Shown: one piece after another, positions 41,898 to 50,267 of the stretch
How positions within the stretch are numbered: the stretch's first letter is position 1
Layout of the letters: each line of letters starts with the position of its first letter
Assembly (NCBI GenBank): GCA_024400305.1
Contig: JAKSMX010000019.1
Coordinates: 1 to 51,016 of the forward strand
Reading direction: 5' to 3'
Source: Bacteroidales bacterium
GTDB lineage: Bacteria > Bacteroidota > Bacteroidia > Bacteroidales > F082
DNA length: 51,016 nucleotides
The notes under the pieces: generated by a model
Told to the model about the DNA's origin: nothing
What the model saw: only the letters and a program-made list of their open reading frames with translations
Database searches by the model: none
Program-made: the position numbers and the translations under genes

Positions 41898-41972
41898 TAG
41901 AGACGCCACATTGTGACGTCTCTTTGTTCGTAAATTGTAGAGACGTCACAATGTGGCGCCTCTACGTTTTTT
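41898..41972. terminator. 26-bp inverted repeat terminator (AGAGACG stem)
   Basis: 41898-41923 and 41939-41964 are inverted repeats of 26 bases with one G-T mismatch, ending in TAGAGACG/CGCCTCTA. A run of eight T follows on the plus strand at about 41967-41974. It lies between convergent genes. Confidence 0.85.
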
Positions 41973-43265
41973 TTACCATTTCAATTCTGAAACGTAATCT
42001 TTTATTTCGTCTTTCGTGGCGTTCACGCCGAAAACGTGGTCCGGTTTCAGATATGTTATCTCGTGTGTCGATTTGAAAAGTTTCTCGCCGCCGCCTGTGA
42101 TGTTTAACATTATGATGTCGTCCGCCTTGACTTGTTTGTTTTCAATGGCTTGGATGAGTGATGCCGTTGCTACTCCGGCAGCGGGATGTATGTCGATGCC
42201 TTCAAGCTCCTCGAACAATTTGATTGCGTTTTGGGCTTCTTCATTCGATACCGCGAAGAAATCGCCGTCGGTGTCTTTCATCGCGTCGAAGAGTCCGCCG
42301 CACAGTGAATATGGCGGCTTGCGGTTTGAAAGCACCTTCGCGCAAATCTCGGAGGCGTCTCTGCGTGCTTGTTCCGCATCGTAGGGGAGAAGTGCGCGTG
42401 AATGTTGTTTCCAGGCGTCGTACATAGGCGTAAACGGCTTGTTCTGTGAGACATAAAGTTTTGCCTTGTTGCTTCCGAAACGGCCGTCTTCGATGAGACG
42501 TAGGTTCGCCTCCCATGCGGCGATGGCTCCGGTGCCGCTTCCGACAGCCTGGAAATAGAAGTCGGGGATGCGCCCGATGAATGTCGTGGCAGAGAGCATC
42601 GTCGTTCCCATCCCGTCGCGGCGTGCGATGTTCTTGGCTCCGCCCTCGGCGAAGAAACCGTCTATCTCGCAAATGATGTTGCCGAGATTGATTGCATCGA
42701 AATAGTCGCTGCCGCTCTCGGTGCAGAGAAGCTTCACGCACGGATTCAACGGCTTCTCGAACCACAACGCGTTGATGTTGTCTTCCGGAACCGTGAGCAA
42801 AAGTTTGATGTTGTTGTCGGAACAGACTTGCGCGAAGGCGCGTGCGGTGTTGCCGGCTGAAGAAACGACCATCACTTTCTCACGTTGGCTGTCACCAAGA
42901 CGGCCGCATACGGAATACGCCTCCGTTTCTTTGAACGAACATGTGCGCGTCATCGCACCGATACCAGGATTCCAGCCGTTGAAAGTGATGAATAAGTTGT
43001 TGAGACCCAATTTTTTAGCGAGTTTCTCACTCTTGTATGTGACAGGATACGACGCTCCTTTTAATACATTCCTGATTGGTAGCCAGTCGGCGAAACGATA
43101 AAGTCCTTCAAGATTCTCGTTCACTTCAAGCTGTTTCTTTTCATAAATGGCGCGAACCATGCTCGACTTTTCTGAATTAGGAAAGTCGAGCATCCATCCG
43201 CTGTCAATACAAGTGTCGCCATTTGCGACACTTAATACATGATAATTGGTTGGGTTAAAAAACAT
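41973..43265 (-). CDS. Cysteate synthase (threonine-synthase-like PLP enzyme)
   Basis: From the ATG at 43265 (MFFNPTNYHVLSVANG) the protein has 430 residues; earlier in-frame sequence only translates the operator palindromes. The fold-type II PLP lysine is in RTCSFKETEA, with SSAGNTARAFA for phosphate binding. Segments such as YKSEKLAKKLGLNNLF, ARRDGMGTTML, YFQAVGSGTGAIAAWE and NRKPPYSLCGGL fit archaeal cysteate synthase better than threonine synthase. It would make L-cysteate from O-phosphoserine and sulfite, the first step to sulfonolipids in Bacteroidota. No other capnine-pathway gene is in the window. Confidence 0.82.
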   Translation of the reverse strand: MFFNPTNYHVLSVANGDTCIDSGWMLDFPNSEKSSMVRAIYEKKQLEVNENLEGLYRFADWLPIRNVLKGASYPVTYKSEKLAKKLGLNNLFITFNGWNPGIGAMTRTCSFKETEAYSVCGRLGDSQREKVMVVSSAGNTARAFAQVCSDNNIKLLLTVPEDNINALWFEKPLNPCVKLLCTESGSDYFDAINLGNIICEIDGFFAEGGAKNIARRDGMGTTMLSATTFIGRIPDFYFQAVGSGTGAIAAWEANLRLIEDGRFGSNKAKLYVSQNKPFTPMYDAWKQHSRALLPYDAEQARRDASEICAKVLSNRKPPYSLCGGLFDAMKDTDGDFFAVSNEEAQNAIKLFEELEGIDIHPAAGVATASLIQAIENKQVKADDIIMLNITGGGEKLFKSTHEITYLKPDHVFGVNATKDEIKDYVSELKW

Positions 43266-43293
43266 GGTGTTAATAATTTCGGCTGCAAAAATA

Positions 43294-43338
43294 GTAAAAT
43301 ATTTTACAGTATCGACAAATATAGTAAAATATTTTACT
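43294..43338 (-). promoter_or_regulatory. Two palindromic operators over the cysteate synthase promoter
   Basis: The perfect palindrome GTAAAATATTTTAC occurs at 43294-43307 and 43324-43337, 30 bases apart, about three helical turns. On the minus strand the downstream copy lies between a TTG and the -7 element TATTTTTG (43293-43286), so a bound protein would block RNA polymerase. The regulator is unknown. Confidence 0.75.
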
Positions 43339-43395
43339 AAAATTATTGAAAAATAGAGACAGGTCATAGCTTGTCTCTATTTTCAATCGTTAAAT

Positions 43396-44874
43396 TTATC
43401 TTTCGAAGATTTCCTTTTTGTTTTTCGCTGCGCCTTTCTCTTCAACTTCTAATTTTGTAATGATATGATTCTGAACGTCATCGAGAACTATTGCGGTGCG
43501 GTAATCTTTTTTCAAGTTCGTCAGTTTGATTTTTTTCATCGTGATGCCATCGACGTGGCGTATGAAGAATCCCCATGCCGGAAGTTCCTTGTGCTGTGAA
43601 AATTCAGGGTAGGCCTTTGGCATTTCCGGAACTTTGTCGAGTTCGTCAAGGCCGACGTGCGCATAGAATTTGTCGCCTCCGTTCGGGTAAACGATCTCGA
43701 TGTTTTCAAGCGTGACGTTTTTTATCTTGCTGTCTTTCAAACCGATAATCCCGCAAGGCGATGTGTTGCGCGGAAGGTCTTCAACCGGGCCTTCGTATTC
43801 ATAGCCTTCGTCTGGCTTGCCTGAGGCGATTTCGCAGTACATGTTTTTTATGGTGATGTTTTCCATGAAACTCTGCTTGTCGCGGCGCGCCCCGATGTTC
43901 AAATAAATTGCGTTGCCGACATTCACGGCGTAAAGCGAATCGACGGTGATGTCCTCGCAGATGCCGCCGTCAACGCTTTGTATGGTGATTGCGCTTCTGT
44001 AAGTGTCATAGACCCTGTTGTTTATGATTCTCACGTCTTTGAAGCCGCCGACGGCGAAGGTGCCGAATTTTATTCCGCTCGCACTTGAACGCGCGGTGCA
44101 GTTTCTGACTTCGATATTTTGACATAACTTCTTGGCACTGTGTGACTTGAGACAAATTGCGTCATCGCTTGCATTGATGTAGCTGTTTGTCAGGACGAAG
44201 TTGTTGCAGTCAACGATGTCGATTCCGTCGTTGTTCCAGTAAGCGGTGCTGTGAATGCGCACGTTGTTCACTTTCACGTTCTCGCATTGGTCGTACATAC
44301 ACACCCAACTCGCTGAGTTCTTGAAAGTTACGTTATCGACTTCCACGTTTCTGCATTCTCTGAAAAGAAGCAGACGCGGTCGGAACGCTTCGTTGGCGCG
44401 GTCGTTTCCGAGCTTGTCGTCGGCGACCCCGGCATGAACCATGTTCGTGCAGTTGAACCCTACTTCACGTCCGCGACCGTCGATCACGCCGCCGCTGTTG
44501 TGTGTTCCGATGATTTTGATGTTTTCGACACCTTCGGCCATGATGAACGCGTGGTCGTTGGTGGCTTCGAGTTTGTCGTAGTCCCACGGATTCGTGCTGC
44601 CGACGAGAACCGCACCCTCGACAAGCTCAATCGTCACGTTTGATTTCAGATGTATCGTGCCGGTGAGGTAACGTCCGACATAGAAACGCAACGTGCCGCC
44701 GCCCTGCTCCGAGATCCAGTCGATGGCCTTCTGGATGGATCCGGTGTTCATCGTCACGCCGTCGGAACGGATACCGAACATCGAGGCTTTGTAAATTGGC
44801 TTTTCCTGGGCGGAAACACTCACCGAAAATGCCATTGAAATTGCAAAGACAAATGATAATAATAATTTTTTCAT
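43396..44874 (-). CDS. GH28 family glycoside hydrolase (polygalacturonase-like)
   Basis: The 492-residue protein has a signal peptide (to about residue 22, VSAQ) and a right-handed beta-helix. GH28 signatures are YWNNDGIDIVDC, NASDDAICLKS (paired catalytic Asp) and SASGIKFGT. It should hydrolyse galacturonosyl links in pectin or rhamnogalacturonan in the periplasm. It follows the GH106 gene by 24 bases on the same strand. No SusC/SusD pair is in the window. Confidence 0.88.
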   Translation of the reverse strand: MKKLLLSFVFAISMAFSVSVSAQEKPIYKASMFGIRSDGVTMNTGSIQKAIDWISEQGGGTLRFYVGRYLTGTIHLKSNVTIELVEGAVLVGSTNPWDYDKLEATNDHAFIMAEGVENIKIIGTHNSGGVIDGRGREVGFNCTNMVHAGVADDKLGNDRANEAFRPRLLLFRECRNVEVDNVTFKNSASWVCMYDQCENVKVNNVRIHSTAYWNNDGIDIVDCNNFVLTNSYINASDDAICLKSHSAKKLCQNIEVRNCTARSSASGIKFGTFAVGGFKDVRIINNRVYDTYRSAITIQSVDGGICEDITVDSLYAVNVGNAIYLNIGARRDKQSFMENITIKNMYCEIASGKPDEGYEYEGPVEDLPRNTSPCGIIGLKDSKIKNVTLENIEIVYPNGGDKFYAHVGLDELDKVPEMPKAYPEFSQHKELPAWGFFIRHVDGITMKKIKLTNLKKDYRTAIVLDDVQNHIITKLEVEEKGAAKNKKEIFER

Positions 44875-44898
44875 TATTGTAAATGTTTGATATTCAGT

Positions 44899-47745
44899 TT
44901 AATAAATGATTTTAATTGGTCCAGTCATCCCTTGGCTCTGGAAATCCTGCATCCTGCGTTTGTTGTTCACATAAACGTAAGCCACCCGGTTTTCATCGGG
45001 CAGCGACTTCATGTAATTGCCCAACGTCGTCGTCACTCGAACCTCGATTTTGTTTCCCCCATTAATAACATAAGGTGTGATGTCGTAAATTCTTCTGCCG
45101 AAATATTTCACGCCGGCTGATTGTCCGTTCACAAATAATTCCGATACTCCGTGAACCAATCCGAGGTCTATGGTTGCTGGGATTGAATCAAGATCAATGC
45201 TCTTTCTGTAAATAATATCGCCGGCGAAATATTTGTATAAGTCGTTGTCTTTCAAATCGATGAGTGTGTCAAAATGAGCGGTGAATGTTGTGTCGATGCG
45301 GGCGTGAATGAATTCGACATCCCAGTCGAAACTAAGATCTTCACTCTCCACTCTCAAAACTTCACTCTTGAAATCTGAAGTCTTGCCTTTTGTTTTGTCA
45401 AAAACCAACAAAACTGATTCCGCCGGGCCAAAGTCGTATTCGAAACTTCCGTCTTTCTCAAGATATATGCGGTGGCGTTCGCCGGTCTGTAAGTCCCAGA
45501 TCCACGGATACTTGCGTTTTGTGAGTTCCTTGTGGAAAGTGATTTTTGTCTTGTGCGATTCGTATCTGTTTGAGTTTGAGAGGAAAAACATCTCGCAGCC
45601 GTCGTCGGTGGTGTAGCGGTTCTGCATCAGATACATGTCCGGTGTTTCAATGTCCATGTAATGCGTCAGGTTCTCGGCTTTCATCAGGCTGTCGTACCAA
45701 GGCAGGAAGCCTTCTTGCGGAGGCTTCGCGAAAACAAAGTTCCCGCATTTTGAAATCTCTGTAATGTAATGATTTACAATTGAATCCTGAATTTTTTTGT
45801 CTTTTCTCAAACCCAGTGACTTGTAGGGGATAGTGTCGATGCAGATGACTTTCCCGCCGCTTTGCGCGAATTGCGCTATGTTCTTCGCAGTTTCCGGAAA
45901 GAGACTCTCAACGTCGATGATAATCAATGTGTTGTATTTTCTTTCGTTGAAGCTGATGACACCTTTATTAATATGTGCGTTATTGATGATGTTTTCGGTG
46001 ACGTAATCGCTTCCGCCGCCGGTCTTGCTGATGCATTCCCAGATGAAAGTCTTGTATTGCGCCCGCGTCACATTAGGGAACGGCTCGTTCTGCATCCCGA
46101 TGGTGCTCCACATGTCGTTTTCAGGATTTAAGATTGCAATATCCGCATGATAATCAGCGTGTTGCAATGCTGTTGAAAGTCGTGCTTTATAGTCGTTGTA
46201 AAGATGAAAATGCTTCCACCAGGTGTTGTTTTCGCTGTAGAAAGCGCCGTAGCGAAGCCAGCCGGGGAACTCGACTTCGAGGTTCGGCGAGTAGTTGAAA
46301 CCGTGGAAGATGGAATGCGTTACGCCGGAGATTGCAGCCTGGTCGCCGCCGAGTTTGAGTTGGTCGAGTGCCATGTTGAAGACGGTGTAAGTGTTGGTCA
46401 TCTCCTCGCAGCTCATGGTTCTGTTTCCGGCGAGATGCGCCGCCGACGACACGAATTTGTTGACCATCGTATAGGCTCTTCCGCGGCGGTAGTCTTTCTC
46501 CGACATCTCCTCTCCGGGCTTGTGTCTCAACCAGTTGGTTGTCCACGCCTCGCCTTCGGGGATGTCGTAGCCCAGGGCGTTTTCGAGAGGGTAGAAGCCG
46601 CGTCCGTAAGCCTGTGCACGCGATTTCACGCCGAGTTCGCGGCACCACGTTTGATAAGTATGAGTGAAACGTTCAAGCATCATATCCGCCTTGAAACTTT
46701 CAAAGTCGAAGCGTGCGCGTTGGATTTCATCAATGAAACTTTCTGTAACCGGAATCACGGGATTGTAATGCTTCGCGCTTCCCATCGAGCCGATCTCGAA
46801 GAGTATAAACGGCAGATAATCAGTGATGTCGTAGCCGTAGCGTGCTTCAAATTCCTTCGCCATGTCGGAAGTCCAGTTTGCGCCTTCAAGTTCCATCGAG
46901 TCGGTGAAAAGTGCGCGGATGTGTTTGTTCAACGGCCCGACTTGAGCTTGAATCTTGTCGGACATGTTATAAAGGTATTTTTTCACGGCTGCGGTGTCGA
47001 AATGGTTCAGCACCGGCCCCGCCGCTCCTGGCGCACCGTTTATAACTTCAAGAAAACCAGTGTATTTCACCAAAGCCCCGACGGTAAAATCGCCTTTTGG
47101 AACATCAATCTCAAATGTTCCGTCAATGTTCAAAGGAAGCAGATCGGTGTAATCGTAAGGGTTGCCGGCGGGATTCGGATAAAGCCTCAACGCCATCAGT
47201 TCCGATGTCATGCCTTTGTACGGCGAGCTGATTTTCGGTTCTGCCATTTTGAAGATGCTGTCTTGACAAATTGTCAGTTTTGTTGGACCCGTCACTTTTT
47301 CGGCGTGGTTCACAACGACTTGTGCGCGTTCATCGCCTTCAAGAATCTCGGCGCCGAAGGGCCATCCCGAACCGACAATCAGGTCACAGGTCAAACCGAG
47401 ACGTTCGGCCTCGTCGAATGTAACTTGCAGCATGTCAATCCATTCCGGACTTAACCAAACCAAAGACTCCTTCCCGGCACTGTCGCAGTAACTCGGAAAT
47501 TCAACAGGATTTATCTCAACTCCGCCGATGCCCGCGTCTTTTAAGATGTTCAGTTCGCGCTTCAGCTCTTCGGCTTCGACCTTGTCGCCGTTCCACCACC
47601 AGCGCACAAACGGCCGGTATTGCATCTGCGGATTTTTGAAATTTTCATATAATTCTGATGTCTTCGTGAAATTTTTTTTCTCTTTTGTGCAGCAATTAGA
47701 GAAAAATAACGTTATGAATGCCAAAATGAAACAAAAAAATCGCAT
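44899..47745 (-). CDS. GH106-like alpha-L-rhamnosidase lipoprotein
   Basis: From the ATG at 47745 (MRFFCFILAFITLFFSNC) the protein has 948 residues and a lipobox ending FSNC; longer in-frame starts have no signal. The N-terminal RPFVRWWWNGDKVEAEELKRELNILKDAGIGGVEI is the GH106 signature, and the C-terminal part is a galactose-binding-like beta-sandwich (GLVHGVSELFVNGQSAGV). It should release rhamnose from rhamnogalacturonan, with the GH28 enzyme acting next to it. Within the linker is the in-frame repeat word at 45346-45365, encoding part of KSEVLRVESEDLS. Confidence 0.85.
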   Translation of the reverse strand: MRFFCFILAFITLFFSNCCTKEKKNFTKTSELYENFKNPQMQYRPFVRWWWNGDKVEAEELKRELNILKDAGIGGVEINPVEFPSYCDSAGKESLVWLSPEWIDMLQVTFDEAERLGLTCDLIVGSGWPFGAEILEGDERAQVVVNHAEKVTGPTKLTICQDSIFKMAEPKISSPYKGMTSELMALRLYPNPAGNPYDYTDLLPLNIDGTFEIDVPKGDFTVGALVKYTGFLEVINGAPGAAGPVLNHFDTAAVKKYLYNMSDKIQAQVGPLNKHIRALFTDSMELEGANWTSDMAKEFEARYGYDITDYLPFILFEIGSMGSAKHYNPVIPVTESFIDEIQRARFDFESFKADMMLERFTHTYQTWCRELGVKSRAQAYGRGFYPLENALGYDIPEGEAWTTNWLRHKPGEEMSEKDYRRGRAYTMVNKFVSSAAHLAGNRTMSCEEMTNTYTVFNMALDQLKLGGDQAAISGVTHSIFHGFNYSPNLEVEFPGWLRYGAFYSENNTWWKHFHLYNDYKARLSTALQHADYHADIAILNPENDMWSTIGMQNEPFPNVTRAQYKTFIWECISKTGGGSDYVTENIINNAHINKGVISFNERKYNTLIIIDVESLFPETAKNIAQFAQSGGKVICIDTIPYKSLGLRKDKKIQDSIVNHYITEISKCGNFVFAKPPQEGFLPWYDSLMKAENLTHYMDIETPDMYLMQNRYTTDDGCEMFFLSNSNRYESHKTKITFHKELTKRKYPWIWDLQTGERHRIYLEKDGSFEYDFGPAESVLLVFDKTKGKTSDFKSEVLRVESEDLSFDWDVEFIHARIDTTFTAHFDTLIDLKDNDLYKYFAGDIIYRKSIDLDSIPATIDLGLVHGVSELFVNGQSAGVKYFGRRIYDITPYVINGGNKIEVRVTTTLGNYMKSLPDENRVAYVYVNNKRRMQDFQSQGMTGPIKIIY
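45346..45365 (+). repeat. Repeat word inserted in the GH106 gene
   Basis: CTCCACTCTCAAAACTTCAC is identical to the word in the M20 gene (39058-39039), and CTCCACTCTCAA recurs in the intergenic space at 12818-12829. Here it is read antisense by the gene, without a stop. Confidence 0.85.
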
Positions 47746-47813
47746 GCTTGTTAATTTTTTGCGAAAATAGGTAAAAAAAAGATAAAAACAGACAAACAAC
47801 AAAAAAATTATCA

Positions 47814-48239
47814 ATGGAAAACAAAAGATTTGAACGTTCGGCAACAAACAAGGTCATCGGCGGTGTGTGCGCCGGACTGGCCGATTACCTCAACATGGAT
47901 GTAACTTTGGTGCGTGTGCTTTTCGTCGTGGCGGCTCTCTGCGGCAGCTTCGGATTCTGGCTTTACGTCATCCTCTGGATCGTTGCGCCTTCGCGGAAAG
48001 TCATCGGTTTCAACAGCCAAAATGATGAACCTGTTGAAATCAATGTGGTTGAAGATGAAAAAAAAGGTTTTCAAAAAGGAGCCGTCGTCACTGCTATCAT
48101 ATTGATTGGCATTGGTTTATTAGCTCTCATCGACAACTTCATGCCTATTGACTGGATTTGGAAACTGTGGCCTGTCATTCTTATCGCACTTGGAATCGTA
48201 ATAATTATGAACACTCAAAAAAAGCAGGACAATGAGTAA
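47814..48239 (+). CDS. PspC-domain membrane protein
   Basis: The 141-residue protein begins with a PspC domain (ERSATNKVIGGVCAGLADYLNMDVTLVRVLFVV), with one long membrane segment, then a two-helix LiaF-like segment (AVVTAIILIGIGLLALIDNFMPIDW). Such proteins sense or relay envelope stress. It overlaps the next gene by eight bases and diverges from the GH106 gene. Confidence 0.85.
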   Translation: MENKRFERSATNKVIGGVCAGLADYLNMDVTLVRVLFVVAALCGSFGFWLYVILWIVAPSRKVIGFNSQNDEPVEINVVEDEKKGFQKGAVVTAIILIGIGLLALIDNFMPIDWIWKLWPVILIALGIVIIMNTQKKQDNE

Positions 48240-49221
48240 AGCGCATGGAAAATCAGGCGACGGATTCGCCACCGGAGTAATCATGATTCTAATCGGGATA
48301 TTTGCACTTTGCGTGACGTTTTTTGACATTCACATCGTATGGTCGCAACTTATCAGATTATGGCCTTTGTTGTTGATAATCATCGGAGTAAGCATGATTC
48401 CGGTCAACAGATGGGTTCGCACTGGTATCATAGTCTTGATTTTGATTTGCGGAGCAATAGGATACCACAGCTTAGTAAAAAATCATTATGGAGACAGGAA
48501 CATCAATGTGGAGGTTTTTGAAGATGACGATTGGGATTTCTTTGATGAATCAGTTGAAAAACAAGCAGATACAGCCGAAAACGAGAGCAGTTCCGATGAG
48601 AACCTCCAGGAGTTTTCCGAGCCGTACAGAAACGGCGTGAAATATGCGAAAGTTGAAGCCAACTACGGTGCCGGTGAGTTGAAAATCGGTTCTCCGACCT
48701 CCAATTTGATATTTGCGTCGAACTCCAGCATGTTTATCCGACAGGGTTTCAATGTGAGATATGACGGCTCAAACGAGGCCGAGATAAAATTCACGAGCGA
48801 AGGCAAGACGAAGGATTTGAAGAAACAGGATAGCAGATTCGTCATGTCATTGAATACCAATCCTGTATGGAGCTTTGACTTTGAACTCGGCGTCTGCGAT
48901 GTTGATTTCGACTTCTCAAATTATAAGGTTTCCGAAATCAACATGGAATGCGGAGTCTGTAATGTTGACATGAAATTAGGCAGTCTTCATGACAACACAA
49001 AAATCAACGTTGAGACGGGTGTTTCAAAAATCACCGTTCGTGTTCCGGAATCGGCGGGTTGCAGGATTGAGTGCGAGTCGGCTTTGAGCAGCAAGTCGTT
49101 TGAAGGTTTCACGAAAGTTGACAGAGGCGTTTATGAGGCGGGAAATTATGGTGCGGCATCGCAGAACATCGTGGTTGAACTGTCGGGTGCGGTGTCAGAC
49201 ATCGATATTCTACGTTATTGA
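48232..49221 (+). CDS. LiaF-like membrane protein with toast-rack domain
   Basis: The 329-residue protein has an N-terminal DUF5668-type region of three membrane segments (to about 85), an acidic linker (EVFEDDDWDFFDESVEK), and a beta-rich C-terminal domain (about 145-329) resembling the LiaF/DUF2154 toast-rack fold, with NMECGVCNVDMKLGSL. Overlap with the PspC gene supports a joint function in cell-envelope stress. Confidence 0.78.
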   Translation: MSKAHGKSGDGFATGVIMILIGIFALCVTFFDIHIVWSQLIRLWPLLLIIIGVSMIPVNRWVRTGIIVLILICGAIGYHSLVKNHYGDRNINVEVFEDDDWDFFDESVEKQADTAENESSSDENLQEFSEPYRNGVKYAKVEANYGAGELKIGSPTSNLIFASNSSMFIRQGFNVRYDGSNEAEIKFTSEGKTKDLKKQDSRFVMSLNTNPVWSFDFELGVCDVDFDFSNYKVSEINMECGVCNVDMKLGSLHDNTKINVETGVSKITVRVPESAGCRIECESALSSKSFEGFTKVDRGVYEAGNYGAASQNIVVELSGAVSDIDILRY

Positions 49222-49267
49222 TTTTCAATATTTTAAATTAAAATAATAATTTGGCACAAAATTTGGT

Positions 49268-49297
49268 AGAGGCGCGATTCGTTGCGTCTCTGTTTTT
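49268..49297 (+). terminator. Terminator with AGAGGCGC/GCGTCTCT stem
   Basis: 49268-49275 pairs with 49284-49291 (one G-T), followed by TGTTTTTG. The AGAGACG-type stem matches the terminator at 41898. Confidence 0.7.
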
Positions 49298-49330
49298 GTG
49301 TAAATAAAACAAGGAAAAGAAAGGAAAAAC

Positions 49331-50251
49331 ATGGAATACAAGGATTATTACAAGGTGCTTGGCGTCGGGCGTTCGGCGACTCAGGACGAGATAAAAAAGG
49401 CGTTCAGGAAGCTGGCGGTGAAATATCATCCCGACAAGAACCCCGGCGACAAGGCGGCGGAGGAGAAGTTCAAGGAGATTTCAGAAGCATACGAAGTCCT
49501 CGGCGATGCTGAGTCGCGAAAGAAATACGACGAGCTTGGCGCGAATTGGAAACAATATGAAAACGCCGGTTTCGGCGGACGTGGAGGCTTCCAAGGCTTT
49601 GGCGGTCAAGGCTTTGGCGCAAGCGGTTTCTCTGAATTCTTCGAGAGGTTCTTCGGCGGACAGGGCGGCAGAGGCGGTTTCGATTTCGGCGATCTTGGCG
49701 GTTTCGGTAACTTCGGCGGCCGCGGCCGTTCAAGAGCCATGAAAGGACAGGATATGTCGGCATCGCTGAACCTCACGTTGCGTGAGGCGTATTTCGGCTC
49801 GCAACGACTGATAAATATTGGCAGCCAGACAATTAAGGTGTCGATAAAACCCGGCGTGAAGGACGGGCAGACCTTGCGCGTGAAAGGAAAAGGAAACCCC
49901 GGTGTCAACGGAGGCGAGAACGGCGACCTGCTGATGAAGATAAACATCGCCAAGGACAATGAATATCAACGTGATGACGACGATTTGATTAAAAACATAA
50001 ATGTCGATGTCTATACGGCAATCCTCGGCGGGAAAATAACCGTCGAGACCATGAAAGGCATCGTGAACGTGCCGATAAAACCGCAGACGCAGAATAACAG
50101 CGTGTTGAGACTCAAGGGATTGGGAATGCCTCATTACGGTCAGGAAGGCGAGGGCGTGCTGTTGCTGAAGGTGCAGCTTTCGCTTCCGGAAAAGTTTTCC
50201 GAAAAAGAATTGGAGCTGATAAGACAGGCGGAGACGTTTGTGTGCAAGTGA
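49331..50251 (+). CDS. CbpA-type DnaJ co-chaperone
   Basis: The 306-residue protein has an N-terminal J domain (residues 5-70) with YHPDK at about 34-38, a Gly/Phe-rich linker (about 78-135), and the C-terminal substrate-binding barrel ([38 protein letters not shown]). It lacks the zinc-finger cysteines of DnaJ, so it is of the CbpA/type II class. It stimulates DnaK; no dnaK is nearby. Confidence 0.92.
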   Translation: MEYKDYYKVLGVGRSATQDEIKKAFRKLAVKYHPDKNPGDKAAEEKFKEISEAYEVLGDAESRKKYDELGANWKQYENAGFGGRGGFQGFGGQGFGASGFSEFFERFFGGQGGRGGFDFGDLGGFGNFGGRGRSRAMKGQDMSASLNLTLREAYFGSQRLINIGSQTIKVSIKPGVKDGQTLRVKGKGNPGVNGGENGDLLMKINIAKDNEYQRDDDDLIKNINVDVYTAILGGKITVETMKGIVNVPIKPQTQNNSVLRLKGLGMPHYGQEGEGVLLLKVQLSLPEKFSEKELELIRQAETFVCK

Positions 50252-50267
50252 AAAACGAGATGACGTC

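Noticed and set aside
41973-43265. Threonine synthase as the name of the PLP enzyme
   Set aside because: The TCSFKE and WNPGIGAM segments and the overall pattern fit cysteate synthase better.
46204-47454. 416-codon plus-strand frame opposite the GH106 gene
   Set aside because: Shadow of the GH106 coding strand; no domain and no start signals.
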